Source of the DNA: Porticoccaceae bacterium
GTDB lineage: Bacteria; Pseudomonadota; Gammaproteobacteria; Pseudomonadales; Porticoccaceae
DNA length: 64,000 nt
Reading direction: 5' to 3'
Assembly: GCA_024639885.1 (NCBI GenBank)
Contig: JAHEGD010000014.1
Span: 39,919 to 103,918, forward strand
This document shows, piece by piece, positions 8,483 to 15,475 of this stretch. The notes beneath the pieces were generated by a model. The model saw only the letters and a list, made by a program, of their open reading frames with translations, had not been told where the DNA came from and did no database searches. The translations under genes and the position numbers were made by a program. Position 1 is the stretch's first letter. Each line of letters begins with the position of its first letter.

Positions 8483-8788
8483 TCACGCGCTGCGCGCCAC
8501 AGCATGAAGCTGAATGCCAAGCGCCGCCAAGACCTTAACCACGGTGTCAAATTGGGGTTTGGCACCGGGACGCAATGCTTTGTAGAGGCTTTCGCGGCCC
8601 AGCCCCGACGACTCAGCAATCTTGGTCATGCCGCTACTTTTTGCCACATGCCCGATCGCACTCAGTAGCTCGTCACTGTCACCGTCAGCCAACACCGCCG
8701 ACAGGTACTCGGCGATATCCTCAGCTGTGCGTAACTGGTCGGCCATCTCGAATTGAGTAAGCGTCTCCAGCGCAATCGTTGTCTCCAT
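8483..8788 (-). CDS. Type II antitoxin, HTH domain (HigA-like / COG3636 type)
   Basis: The track ORF is over-long. The start that couples to the toxin is the ATG at 8788, giving 101 aa. The N-terminal half (about 10-45) is the toxin-contacting arm (DQLRTAEDIAEYLSAVL). Residues 45-95 form a helix-turn-helix (GMTKIAESSGLGRESLYKAL) followed by FDTVVKVLAALGIQL, the pattern of the COG3636 addiction-module antidotes. It likely neutralises the upstream toxin and represses the operon through the palindrome at 9099. The antitoxin comes second in the operon, as in higBA. The start overlaps the toxin stop as TGATG. Confidence 0.87.
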   Translation of the reverse strand: METTIALETLTQFEMADQLRTAEDIAEYLSAVLADGDSDELLSAIGHVAKSSGMTKIAESSGLGRESLYKALRPGAKPQFDTVVKVLAALGIQLHAVARSA

Positions 8789-9087
8789 CAGGTACCTCCA
8801 ATCTGTTGCGCTATTCGCCGCGCTTTGCGGATATCTTGGCGCTGCGTAGATTTGTCTCCGCCAACCACCATTACAATTGTGGCGGGCGCTCTGGATAGGT
8901 AATACATGCGCCAACCGGGGCCGAAGAATTCGCGCATCTCATAGACACCATCGCCAACTGCTACCACGTCTCCAAGCAGACCGCGGATCGCCTTTTCAAG
9001 TCGTCGCGCCAATCGCATACGGGTCCTAGTATCATTCAAGCGGCCCAGCCACTCAGAAAACGCGGTGGTCATCAGCACTTTGTACAC
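8788..9087 (-). CDS. Type II toxin, RelE/ParE superfamily (HigB/Gp49-like)
   Basis: This small basic protein of 99 aa has the RelE/ParE fold pattern of the COG3657 killer family. It shows an N-terminal FSEWLGRL helix, an Arg/Lys-rich second helix, GVYEMREFFGPGWRMYYL and a GGDKSTQRQDIRKA end. Relatives cleave mRNA on ribosomes; that activity is inferred here. The GTG start at 9087 is favoured by an AAGGG ribosome site 7 nt upstream and by family length. An ATG at 9072 is the alternative. It is the first gene of a two-gene operon with the antitoxin. Confidence 0.85.
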   Translation of the reverse strand: MYKVLMTTAFSEWLGRLNDTRTRMRLARRLEKAIRGLLGDVVAVGDGVYEMREFFGPGWRMYYLSRAPATIVMVVGGDKSTQRQDIRKARRIAQQIGGT

Positions 9088-9098
9088 ACTAACACCCT

Positions 9099-9116
9099 TG
9101 TATCCTTTAGGATACA
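9099..9116 (-). promoter_or_regulatory. Palindromic operator of the toxin-antitoxin operon
   Basis: TGTATCCT-TT-AGGATACA is a perfect 8-bp inverted repeat. It lies 12 nt upstream of the toxin GTG, abutting its Shine-Dalgarno, and overlaps where a -10 element would be expected. This suits autorepression by the HTH antitoxin. Confidence 0.75.
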
Positions 9117-9167
9117 GCTATTGTCGACTCACTCTCCTAGTTATAGCCGATCCGCTCTGTTTTGTGC

Positions 9168-9749
9168 TCAATCGCTATGGGGGTAACAGTGGCAGCTGGT
9201 TAAGTGATCGTTCACTACGCCCATTGACTGCAGATAGGCGTAGCAGATAGTTGAGCCAAAAAAATTAAAGCCGCGTTTTTTCATCGCCTTGCTGATGGTG
9301 TCAGAGAGCTCGGTGGTGGCTGGGATATCGGCGTGGCGGGCGTAGCGGTTGAGCCGCGGTTGGCCGTCGACATAGCCCCATAAATAATTAGAGAAGCTGC
9401 CGTAGTCGGCCTGCACCGCCAAAAAGCAGCGCGCGTTGTTGATCGCCGACTCGATCTTTTTGCGGTTGCGGATTATGCCGCTGTCAGCCAACAACCGAGC
9501 GATATCCGTCTCGCCGTAAGCGGCGATGCGGGCCGGGTCAAACCCCTCGAAGGCGCGCCGGTAACCGTCGCGGCGGCGCAGGATGGTGATCCACGACAGC
9601 CCGGCCTGGGCGCCCTCAAGAATTAAGTACTCAAACAGCGTTGCGTCATCGTAGCTCGGCACCCCCCACTCGGTGTCGTGGTAGTGCTGGTAGAGCGGAT
9701 CGTCGCCGCACCAGTCGCAGCGCTTGATGGGAGTGGTTGGGCTGGCCAT
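9168..9749 (-). CDS. tag: DNA-3-methyladenine glycosylase I
   Basis: This 193-aa Tag-family base-excision enzyme removes 3-methyladenine from alkylated DNA. The N-terminal CDWCGDDPLYQHYHDTEWG begins the fold and supplies the first zinc-snap ligands (Cys, His). The second pair lies in the C-terminal LTSCHCYPH segment. The core LEGAQAGLSWITILRRR and the KKRGFNFFGSTICYAYLQSMG motif line the alkyl-base pocket. It is a stand-alone minus-strand gene, divergent from rimO across a gap that carries a near-palindrome and a C-tract. Confidence 0.95.
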   Translation of the reverse strand: MASPTTPIKRCDWCGDDPLYQHYHDTEWGVPSYDDATLFEYLILEGAQAGLSWITILRRRDGYRRAFEGFDPARIAAYGETDIARLLADSGIIRNRKKIESAINNARCFLAVQADYGSFSNYLWGYVDGQPRLNRYARHADIPATTELSDTISKAMKKRGFNFFGSTICYAYLQSMGVVNDHLTSCHCYPHSD

Positions 9750-9868
9750 AGCGTGCTCACAGCAGATTAACGGGCAGACAGTCTGACCCGTTTTAGCGGC
9801 CGCATCAATGCGCCGGCGCGGTTGTTACGCCGCGTTGATTGGCCGACAATAGCGGCCTGCCACTACCG

Positions 9869-9878
9869 CCCCCCCCCC
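9869..9878. repeat. C10 homopolymer in the rimO leader
   Basis: Ten consecutive C residues lie 16 nt upstream of the rimO ATG, between a possible promoter (TTGTTA-N16-GACAAT, 9822-9849, weak) and the start codon. Such tracts can slip during replication. Confidence 0.7.
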
Positions 9879-9894
9879 GAGTGAGATAAAACCG

Positions 9895-11232
9895 ATGAGC
9901 CAGCCCGCCGATACCGCCACACCGCCCGCCAAAAAGGTCGGCATGATCAGCCTCGGCTGCCCCAAGGCACTGGTCGACTCCGAACGGATTCTCACCCAGC
10001 TGCGCATGGAGGGCTACCAGATATCGCCCAGCTACGACGACGCCGATGTCGTGGTGGTCAACACCTGCGGGTTTATCGACAGCGCCAAACAGGAGTCGCT
10101 GGACGCCATTGGCGAGGCGCTAAAAGAGAACGGCAAGGTGATTGTGACCGGCTGTATGGGTGGCGACGAGCAGCAGATCCGCGCCGTCCACCCGGATGTC
10201 TTGGCGGTATCTGGCGCCCACCAGTACGAGCAGGTGATGGACGCTGTGCACCACTACGCGCCAGCTAGCCAACTGCACGACCCCTACCTCGACTTGGTAC
10301 CGCCACAGGGCATTAAACTGACCCCGCGCCACTACGCCTATTTAAAGATATCGGAGGGCTGCAACCACCGCTGCAGCTTCTGCATTATCCCGTCGCTGCG
10401 CGGCGACCTGGTCAGCCGGCCAATCGGCGATGTACTCGACGAGGCCGAGCGACTGGTCAATGCCGGCACTAAAGAGCTACTGGTGATATCGCAAGACACC
10501 AGCGCCTACGGCATCGACACCAAGTTTAGGACCGGTTTCTGGCAGGGACGGCCGGTTAAAACCCATATGCAGCAGCTCTGTGAGCAGCTTGGCGAGCTCG
10601 GCGCTTGGGTGCGACTGCACTACGTTTACCCCTATCCGCATGTCGATAACCTGATGCCGCTGATGGCCGACGGCAAAATACTGCCCTATCTCGATATCCC
10701 CTTCCAGCACGCCCACCCCGAGGTACTGCGCGCTATGAAGCGCCCCGCCAACGAAGAAAAAGTGCTCGAACGGATTCACCGCTGGCGCCGCGAAGTACCC
10801 GATATGACCCTGCGCAGTACCTTTATTGTCGGCTTCCCCGGCGAGACCGAGGCACAGTTTGACTACCTGCTCGACTGGCTGCGCGAGGCGCAGCTCGACC
10901 GAGTCGGCTGCTTTAAATACGAGGCGGTCGACGGCGCCCCCGCCAACACAATCGCCAACCCAGTCGACGAAGCCGTTAAGCAGGAGCGCTGGGAGCGGTT
11001 TATGGCGGTCCAGCAAGAGATCAGTGCCGCCCGCCTGCAAGCCAAGGTCGGCCGCACCATTGACGTACTGATCGACAGCGTTGATGAGGACGGCGCAGTC
11101 GGCCGCAGCAGTGCCGACGCACCGGAAATTGACGGCAACGTCTATCTCGATGGCCGCACTGATTTAGCGGTCGGCAGTATCGTCAAGGCCACCGTCACTG
11201 CCGCTGATGAGTACGATTTATGGGCCGACTAA
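9895..11232 (+). CDS. rimO: Ribosomal protein S12 methylthiotransferase RimO
   Basis: This 445-aa radical-SAM methylthiotransferase adds a methylthio group to the conserved Asp of ribosomal protein S12. The N-terminal UPF0004 domain has its [4Fe-4S] cysteines in SLGCPKA, NTCGFID and TGCMGGDE. The radical-SAM CxxxCxxC cluster is CNHRCSFC, with [14 protein letters not shown] typical of RimO rather than MiaB. A TRAM domain closes the protein. MiaB is encoded separately in this window, which helps the assignment. It ends ahead of a convergent terminator shared with slyD. Confidence 0.96.
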   Translation: MSQPADTATPPAKKVGMISLGCPKALVDSERILTQLRMEGYQISPSYDDADVVVVNTCGFIDSAKQESLDAIGEALKENGKVIVTGCMGGDEQQIRAVHPDVLAVSGAHQYEQVMDAVHHYAPASQLHDPYLDLVPPQGIKLTPRHYAYLKISEGCNHRCSFCIIPSLRGDLVSRPIGDVLDEAERLVNAGTKELLVISQDTSAYGIDTKFRTGFWQGRPVKTHMQQLCEQLGELGAWVRLHYVYPYPHVDNLMPLMADGKILPYLDIPFQHAHPEVLRAMKRPANEEKVLERIHRWRREVPDMTLRSTFIVGFPGETEAQFDYLLDWLREAQLDRVGCFKYEAVDGAPANTIANPVDEAVKQERWERFMAVQQEISAARLQAKVGRTIDVLIDSVDEDGAVGRSSADAPEIDGNVYLDGRTDLAVGSIVKATVTAADEYDLWAD

Positions 11233-11260
11233 CGGTTGGTAGACCCCAATTCGCAGAGAT

Positions 11261-11291
11261 AAAAAAAGGGCCTCATCCGAGGCCCTTTTTT
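11261..11291. terminator. Bidirectional terminator between rimO and slyD
   Basis: AAAAAAGGGCCTC and GAGGCCCTTTTTT form a perfect 13-bp stem with an ATCC loop, with a poly-A/poly-T flank in each direction. Confidence 0.92.
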
Positions 11292-11306
11292 GTAACGGCT
11301 AACCGC

Positions 11307-11792
11307 TTAGTGGTGGTGACCACCCGGGCCGTGGACGTGGCCGTGCTCAAGCTCTTCTGCTGAGGCTTCGCGGACATCGGTAATCTCAACATCAAAGTTG
11401 AGTGTCTTGCCGGCCAGCGGGTGGTTGCCGTCGACAGTAACAGTGGTCTCGGTAACCGCGGTAACGGTGACCGGCACAGCGCCGCCCTGTTCGGTTTGGG
11501 CTTCAAACTGCATACCCACTTCGACGCTCTCAACGCCTTGGAAGGCCTCTTTAGGCACTTCTTGGATCATCTCTGGCAGGGTCTCGCCATAGCCTTCGGC
11601 GGGGGCGACGGTCACTTGCATCTTGTCGCCAACGGCTTTGCCGAGCAGCTCTTTCTCAAGGCCGGGGATAATATTGCCGGCACCGTGCAGATAGGCCAAG
11701 GGCTCTTTGCCGGCCGATGAATCGATGGTGGTGCCTTGCTCGTCGGTCAAGGTGTAGTGGAACGCGACAACGCTGTTTTCGGTAATAGCCAT
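11307..11792 (-). CDS. slyD: FKBP-type peptidyl-prolyl isomerase SlyD
   Basis: This 161-aa SlyD-type isomerase and chaperone has a split FKBP domain. VVAFHYTLTDEQG begins it, LAYLHGAGNIIPGLEKELLG follows, and the insert-in-flap domain (about 75-120) shows the APAEGYGE motif. A short histidine-rich tail (HGHVHGPGGHHH) could bind nickel or other divalent metals. It is shorter than the E. coli tail and lacks its many cysteines. A GAGG ribosome site lies 9 nt before the ATG. It is a single gene, transcribed away from phoB. Confidence 0.95.
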   Translation of the reverse strand: MAITENSVVAFHYTLTDEQGTTIDSSAGKEPLAYLHGAGNIIPGLEKELLGKAVGDKMQVTVAPAEGYGETLPEMIQEVPKEAFQGVESVEVGMQFEAQTEQGGAVPVTVTAVTETTVTVDGNHPLAGKTLNFDVEITDVREASAEELEHGHVHGPGGHHH

Positions 11793-11920
11793 AAGTGAGG
11801 ACCTCTGCCCTAGTGCGTAAATGGCCGCGCATTATGAAGCAATCACAGCAAAATCGCCAACCCGGCCGGGCCGCCAACTAGTGCTCTTTTTGTCGGGATT
11901 AATGCACTAGTCAGCGCAAT

Positions 11921-11938
11921 CTGTCATATTTGTGTCAT
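11921..11938 (+). promoter_or_regulatory. Pho box upstream of phoB
   Basis: CTGTCAT-ATTT-GTGTCAT is two 7-bp PhoB repeats spaced 4 nt apart, with 13 of 14 repeat positions matching CTGTCAT. It lies 80 nt upstream of the phoB GTG and implies positive autoregulation. No clean -10 could be assigned below it. Confidence 0.85.
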
Positions 11939-12017
11939 CTACTTTACGAAAAATTTGGGAATAGAAACGATGTGTCCAAGAGACCAGAGTGAACCACACT
12001 GCCACGAGGAATCGACA

Positions 12018-12716
12018 GTGCCCAAACAGTTAATTTTAGTCGTAGAGGATGAACCGGCGATCCGCGAGATGCTCGCGATCGCACTGGAGGCGGCCGACTA
12101 CCGCGTGATTACCGCCAGCGACGCACAGAGTGCTCACGGCCGAATTATCGACGACAAGCCCGATTTAGTACTGCTCGACTGGATGATGCCCGGCACCACC
12201 GGGCTAGAGCTACTGCGCCGGCTGCGCCGCAACGACATCACTGCCAAACTGCCGATTGTGATGTTGACCGCCAAGACCGATGAAGATGCCACCATCACCG
12301 GCCTGGATGCCGGCGCCGACGATTACATTCAAAAGCCGTTCTCGCCGCGTGAATTGATCGCCCGCATCAAAGCGGTACTGCGCCGGCTAGGACGCGAAGA
12401 GCTGGTCGACCCGATCAAAGTCGACGAGCTGGATTTTGACCCAGTCTGCCACCGGGTGACTATCGCCGGTGAAGCAGTAACCCTCGGCCCCACCGAATAC
12501 CGTCTGTTACAGTTCTTTTTGACCCACCAGGAGCGCGTCTACTCGCGCGACCAGATCCTTGACTACGTCTGGGGTGGCAATGCTTACCTCGACGAGCGCA
12601 CCGTAGATGTCCACATCCGGCGGCTGCGCAAAGCCATCTCTAACCAAGGTTACGAGCGCTACATTCAGACCGTTCGCGGTGCCGGCTACCGCTTTTCAAA
12701 GCTGACCGGCGAATAA
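12018..12716 (+). CDS. phoB: Phosphate regulon response regulator PhoB
   Basis: This 232-aa OmpR/PhoB-family activator controls the phosphate-starvation regulon. The receiver domain has VVEDEPAIREML at its start, the phospho-acceptor Asp54 in LLDWMMPG, and Thr/Lys switch residues in MLTAK and IQKPFSPREL. The winged-helix DNA-binding domain (about 130-228) ends in YIQTVRGAGYRFS. The track ORF starts upstream, but the GTG at 12018 has a GAGGA ribosome site 7 nt before it and matches the family N-terminus. Unusually, phoR does not follow directly but lies 900 bp away. Confidence 0.96.
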   Translation: MPKQLILVVEDEPAIREMLAIALEAADYRVITASDAQSAHGRIIDDKPDLVLLDWMMPGTTGLELLRRLRRNDITAKLPIVMLTAKTDEDATITGLDAGADDYIQKPFSPRELIARIKAVLRRLGREELVDPIKVDELDFDPVCHRVTIAGEAVTLGPTEYRLLQFFLTHQERVYSRDQILDYVWGGNAYLDERTVDVHIRRLRKAISNQGYERYIQTVRGAGYRFSKLTGE

Positions 12717-12724
12717 ACGCTCGC

Positions 12725-12904
12725 TTAGGCGCGAACGCGCTGTGGCTGCTCGCTGCTGGCCACAAATTCACGGATAAAACGGCGCACCTCTCGCGCGGCG
12801 CTGGTGTCGAGCTCATCGCACAGCGCTAGGAACGAATCTTTGTCCTCTTTATTGAGCCTGATGATCAGCTGGCTGTCTTTACTGCGCTTTTTCTCTTTAC
12901 TCAC
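12725..12904 (-). CDS. Small ribbon-helix-helix-like protein (59 aa)
   Basis: This is below the ORF-track cut-off. On the minus strand, a GTG at 12904 opens a 59-aa frame ending in TAA at 12725, with an AGGAG ribosome site 7 nt upstream. A basic N-terminus (MSKEKKRSKD) is followed by a short strand SQLIIRLN and two helices (KEDKDSFLALCDELD; SAAREVRRFIREFV). That is the layout of ribbon-helix-helix (CopG/Arc/MetJ) DNA-binding proteins. It lies tail-to-tail with phoB (8 nt between stops) and may be an orphan regulator or antitoxin-like factor. No partner toxin is adjacent. The function is unproven. Confidence 0.7.
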   Translation of the reverse strand: MSKEKKRSKDSQLIIRLNKEDKDSFLALCDELDTSAAREVRRFIREFVASSEQPQRVRA

Positions 12905-13032
12905 GGCTCCGCTCCTGCCTGTTCATCGATAATGCTGCTGTACTGCGTTTTGTTATACATCGGCTATGAGCTTAAAGTGCTTTTATGACAATTTAGCGAC
13001 AATTAGATGGCAGTCCAGCCGAATTAAACAGC

Positions 13033-13061
13033 AAAAAAAACCCGGCAAGCCGGGGTTTTTT
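13033..13061. terminator. Terminator next to the TonB-receptor remnant
   Basis: An A8 run, then CCCGGC-AA-GCCGGGG and a T6 run form a compact hairpin with one bulged G. It lies 20 nt beyond the remnant's stop on the minus strand and looks like the original terminator of that receptor gene. It may also end phoB transcripts. Confidence 0.8.
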
Positions 13062-13080
13062 ATTGCCACTGCAGGGCTGT

Positions 13081-13545
13081 TTAGAACGACCATTGGTAGT
13101 CGAGTGAGACCGACATACCCGGCGCTTTGGTGAAGGTCACCACGCCGTTTTGTTCAATTTCGATCGACTCGTCGAGCAGATTCTTAACCTTGAGCTTGAT
13201 GGTTGAACTCTCGTCCGGGTAGAACGAGTAAGTCATATCCAGCGAGTGGAACGGCTGCTCGAATGAGTCGGCCGAACCATTGCGCCCAGCCAAATAGAGC
13301 CGCTCATCAAATACGTTATAGACGACCATCGCCGCGTGCTTGCCGTCATTAGAGTCGTAGCCCAACTGCATATTGAAAGCGAGATCCGAGGCGCCGGTCA
13401 TATTACGCACCGGGTTGGTCGGCGCATCGGCATCACTACCGCTAGCCACCAGTTCGGTGTCCAGTGCGGTAAGGTTGCCGGCAACAAAGAATGGCGTGAA
13501 GCTATCACCCAAAAACGCCAAGCTCTTCAGCACTTGCCACCGAAC
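13081..13545 (-). pseudogene. C-terminal remnant of a TonB-dependent receptor
   Basis: The last 150 or so codons of the 198-aa track ORF read as the end of an outer-membrane receptor barrel. Examples are FLGDSFTPFFVAGNLTALDTE, alternating aromatic strands such as MVVYNVFDERL, and FHSLDMTYSFYP. The SIKLKVKNLLDE-like turn and the terminal YQWSF (C-terminal Phe) close the barrel. No plug domain, signal peptide or TonB box exists upstream, where homology-like sequence gives way near 13545 to DNA that becomes phoR on the other strand. It is therefore a 5'-deleted gene, not a functional receptor. The 13545 boundary is approximate. Confidence 0.82.
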
Positions 13546-13619
13546 CGCAATTGACGGTTGCAGCGCCGCCCCGCTAAAGGCAGACTGCGGCTTTAATTCG
13601 CCCACCGCAGGAGAGCGCC

Positions 13620-14909
13620 ATGCGCCCAGGCCTACAGACCGAGTTTTGGCGTATCGCCTATGTGGGGCTGTTCTCACTGCTGTTTGGTCTCAGCGTCGGC
13701 TACCCGGCCGAGCTGCTACTGCTTGGCGGTGCGCTCTATATGGCGTGGACTTTCAACACCATCGAGCGGCTGTTTCGCTGGATCGACCGCGGCATGCGCG
13801 GCAGCCCGCCTGACCAGGGCGGCGTCTGGAGCGAAATCGGCAACACCCTCAACCGCCAAAAGCGCCGCGACAAAGCCCGCACCGGCAAGTTGCGCTCTAC
13901 TATTGCGCGCATCTCCAGCCTCACCGAGGCGCTCGATGAGGGCATTGTGGTCGTTCGCGACGACTTAACCGTCGATCTCTGGAACAGCGCGGCCAAGCAG
14001 TACCTACAGCTGCGCAGCAGCGACCGCGGTGCGCCGATCACCAACCTGCTGCGCCAGCCCGAGTTTGTCAGCTACATTGCCCAACGGCCGTTTGCCGGCG
14101 AAGTCGAGTTGCAGTTAGGGGTGCGCGGCGAGCGCACGGTAAAAATATCCGCCTCTGAATTTGGCCGCGGCGAAATTGTCGTGGTGATCCACGACGTCAC
14201 CGCACTGCGCCAGCTTGAGCGGCTGCGCACCGAGTTTGTCGGCAATGTCTCACACGAGCTGCGCACCCCGTTGACCGTCATCAAGGGCTATGTCGAAACG
14301 CTCGGCGATGTGATCGACCCCCAACAGGCCGCAACCCATCGCGCGCTCGGCCAAATTGGCGAGCAGGTGAAGCGGATGCAGGCGCTCGCCGACGATTTAA
14401 TTGTCATGTCCAAGCTCGAGTCGGCAGGCGCTGTCGAATGTAGCGAGCCGGTCGCGGTGATGGCCGTGGTTGAGCAGCTGCTGGCCGACGCCAACAAGCT
14501 CAGCGACGGCCGCCACACCATTGAGCTGAACGCGCCGGACAATGCCGCCAACTGGCAGTTGCTGGTCCGCCAAGAGGATCTGGCCAGCGCGCTGGGCAAT
14601 ATTCTGTTTAACGCGGTCAGTCACAATCCGGGCGGCTGCACGATTACCATGCAGCTGCGGCAGATGGGCGGCCAACTAGAGGTGGCGATAAAGGATAATG
14701 GGGTCGGCATCGCCAGCGAGGCAGTGCCGCGCATCACCGAGCGGTTTTACCGCGCCGACAGCAGCCGCAACTCTGAGACCGGCGGCAGTGGGCTCGGCTT
14801 GGCGATCGTCAAACACATTGTCCAGCGCTACGGTGGCGATCTCAGCGTAGAGAGCCGGCTCGGCGCCGGCAGCACCTTTACCTGCACACTGCCGCTGGCC
14901 GACGGCTAA
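13620..14909 (+). CDS. phoR: Phosphate regulon sensor histidine kinase PhoR
   Basis: This 429-aa membrane kinase has two close N-terminal transmembrane helices (about 10-45). A charged linker is followed by a PAS domain (about 95-195), HisKA with SHELRTPLTVIKGY (His212) and a HATPase_c domain with NILFNAVSHN, DNGVGI and GSGLGLAIVKHI. It phosphorylates PhoB when Pst-PhoU signalling reports low phosphate. AGGAG precedes the ATG by 7 nt. It is separated from phoB by 903 nt containing a small minus-strand gene and a receptor remnant, so it must have its own promoter; I could not assign one. Confidence 0.95.
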   Translation: MRPGLQTEFWRIAYVGLFSLLFGLSVGYPAELLLLGGALYMAWTFNTIERLFRWIDRGMRGSPPDQGGVWSEIGNTLNRQKRRDKARTGKLRSTIARISSLTEALDEGIVVVRDDLTVDLWNSAAKQYLQLRSSDRGAPITNLLRQPEFVSYIAQRPFAGEVELQLGVRGERTVKISASEFGRGEIVVVIHDVTALRQLERLRTEFVGNVSHELRTPLTVIKGYVETLGDVIDPQQAATHRALGQIGEQVKRMQALADDLIVMSKLESAGAVECSEPVAVMAVVEQLLADANKLSDGRHTIELNAPDNAANWQLLVRQEDLASALGNILFNAVSHNPGGCTITMQLRQMGGQLEVAIKDNGVGIASEAVPRITERFYRADSSRNSETGGSGLGLAIVKHIVQRYGGDLSVESRLGAGSTFTCTLPLADG

Positions 14910-15391
14910 CGGGCCGCGCAGCTAAACCGGTAATAGAGGTAGTACTTGCCGGCCCGCAGCGGGTCGCTAACTGCCCGCTTGGGCTCGCTGCGCTGGCCGT
15001 CGACCGCCCAGCCGTCGCTGCAGTAGTGAGCCATCTGCAGGTGCAGCCGCGCAATGGCGAAGGTGACCGACTCTTCAAAGGCCGCGTCGGCGCGCAGTGA
15101 GTAGGGCTCGCGCGCCTCGTAGTGGGCGCCCGGCGTATGGTTGAGCGAGCCCGGCGCGACCACCTTGTGCTCACGGATAATCCCTGCGCTACCAACCGCC
15201 GCATCGTAAAGCCGCTCAACCGGCAGCGCCGATGGCGAGGGCGCCGCGCTCGGCTCCGGCTCGCAGTCGATAATTTGATCGGCGAAGTCGAGCCGATCGG
15301 CGCTGTCGGCGTCAAAGCTACAGTTGGCTCTGCTGTCGGCCGTCGCCAGCAGAGCGGCCAGCAGCAGCGCAATTTGGTAACCCTTAACCAT
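14906..15391 (-). CDS. Secreted protein of unknown function
   Basis: I do not recognise this 161-aa protein. It opens with a clear signal peptide (MVKGYQIALLLAALLATADSRA). The mature part has four cysteines (NCSFD, DCEPEP, HYCSDGW, FSCAAR), suggesting two disulfides in the periplasm or outside. A GGAG ribosome site precedes the ATG. Its 3' end overlaps the phoR stop by 4 nt tail-to-tail. A competing 178-aa frame (14878-15414) lacks a signal and is Arg/Pro-biased, so it is taken as a shadow. Position inside the phosphate block does not by itself show a phosphate role. Confidence 0.7.
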   Translation of the reverse strand: MVKGYQIALLLAALLATADSRANCSFDADSADRLDFADQIIDCEPEPSAAPSPSALPVERLYDAAVGSAGIIREHKVVAPGSLNHTPGAHYEAREPYSLRADAAFEESVTFAIARLHLQMAHYCSDGWAVDGQRSEPKRAVSDPLRAGKYYLYYRFSCAAR

Positions 15392-15425
15392 AACAATCTC
15401 CAGTGGGCGACCACCGCCCAGACGT

Positions 15426-15458
15426 AAAAAAGGCCGCCCAGCGCAACACTGGGCGGCC
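15426..15458 (-). terminator. Terminator of the porin gene
   Basis: GGCCGCCCAG and CTGGGCGGCC form a perfect 10-bp stem with a CGCAACA loop. The plus-strand A6 run at 15426-15431 becomes a U-tract for the minus-strand porin transcript, 18 nt past its stop. Confidence 0.88.
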
Positions 15459-15475
15459 GCTCGACAGCAGTCTAA

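Noticed and set aside
9769-9794. Rho-independent terminator upstream of rimO
   Set aside because: The palindrome is followed by TTTT, but its central loop is a single A and no plus-strand gene lies upstream to be terminated.
13554-13677. N-terminal 45 or so codons of the 198-aa TonB-remnant ORF
   Set aside because: This part reads antisense through the start of phoR, contains no receptor-like sequence and has no signal peptide. It is chance extension of the open frame.
14878-15414. 178-aa alternative frame over the secreted protein
   Set aside because: It has no signal peptide or ribosome site and is strongly Arg/Pro/Thr-biased. The 14906-15391 frame has both a signal peptide and GGAG.
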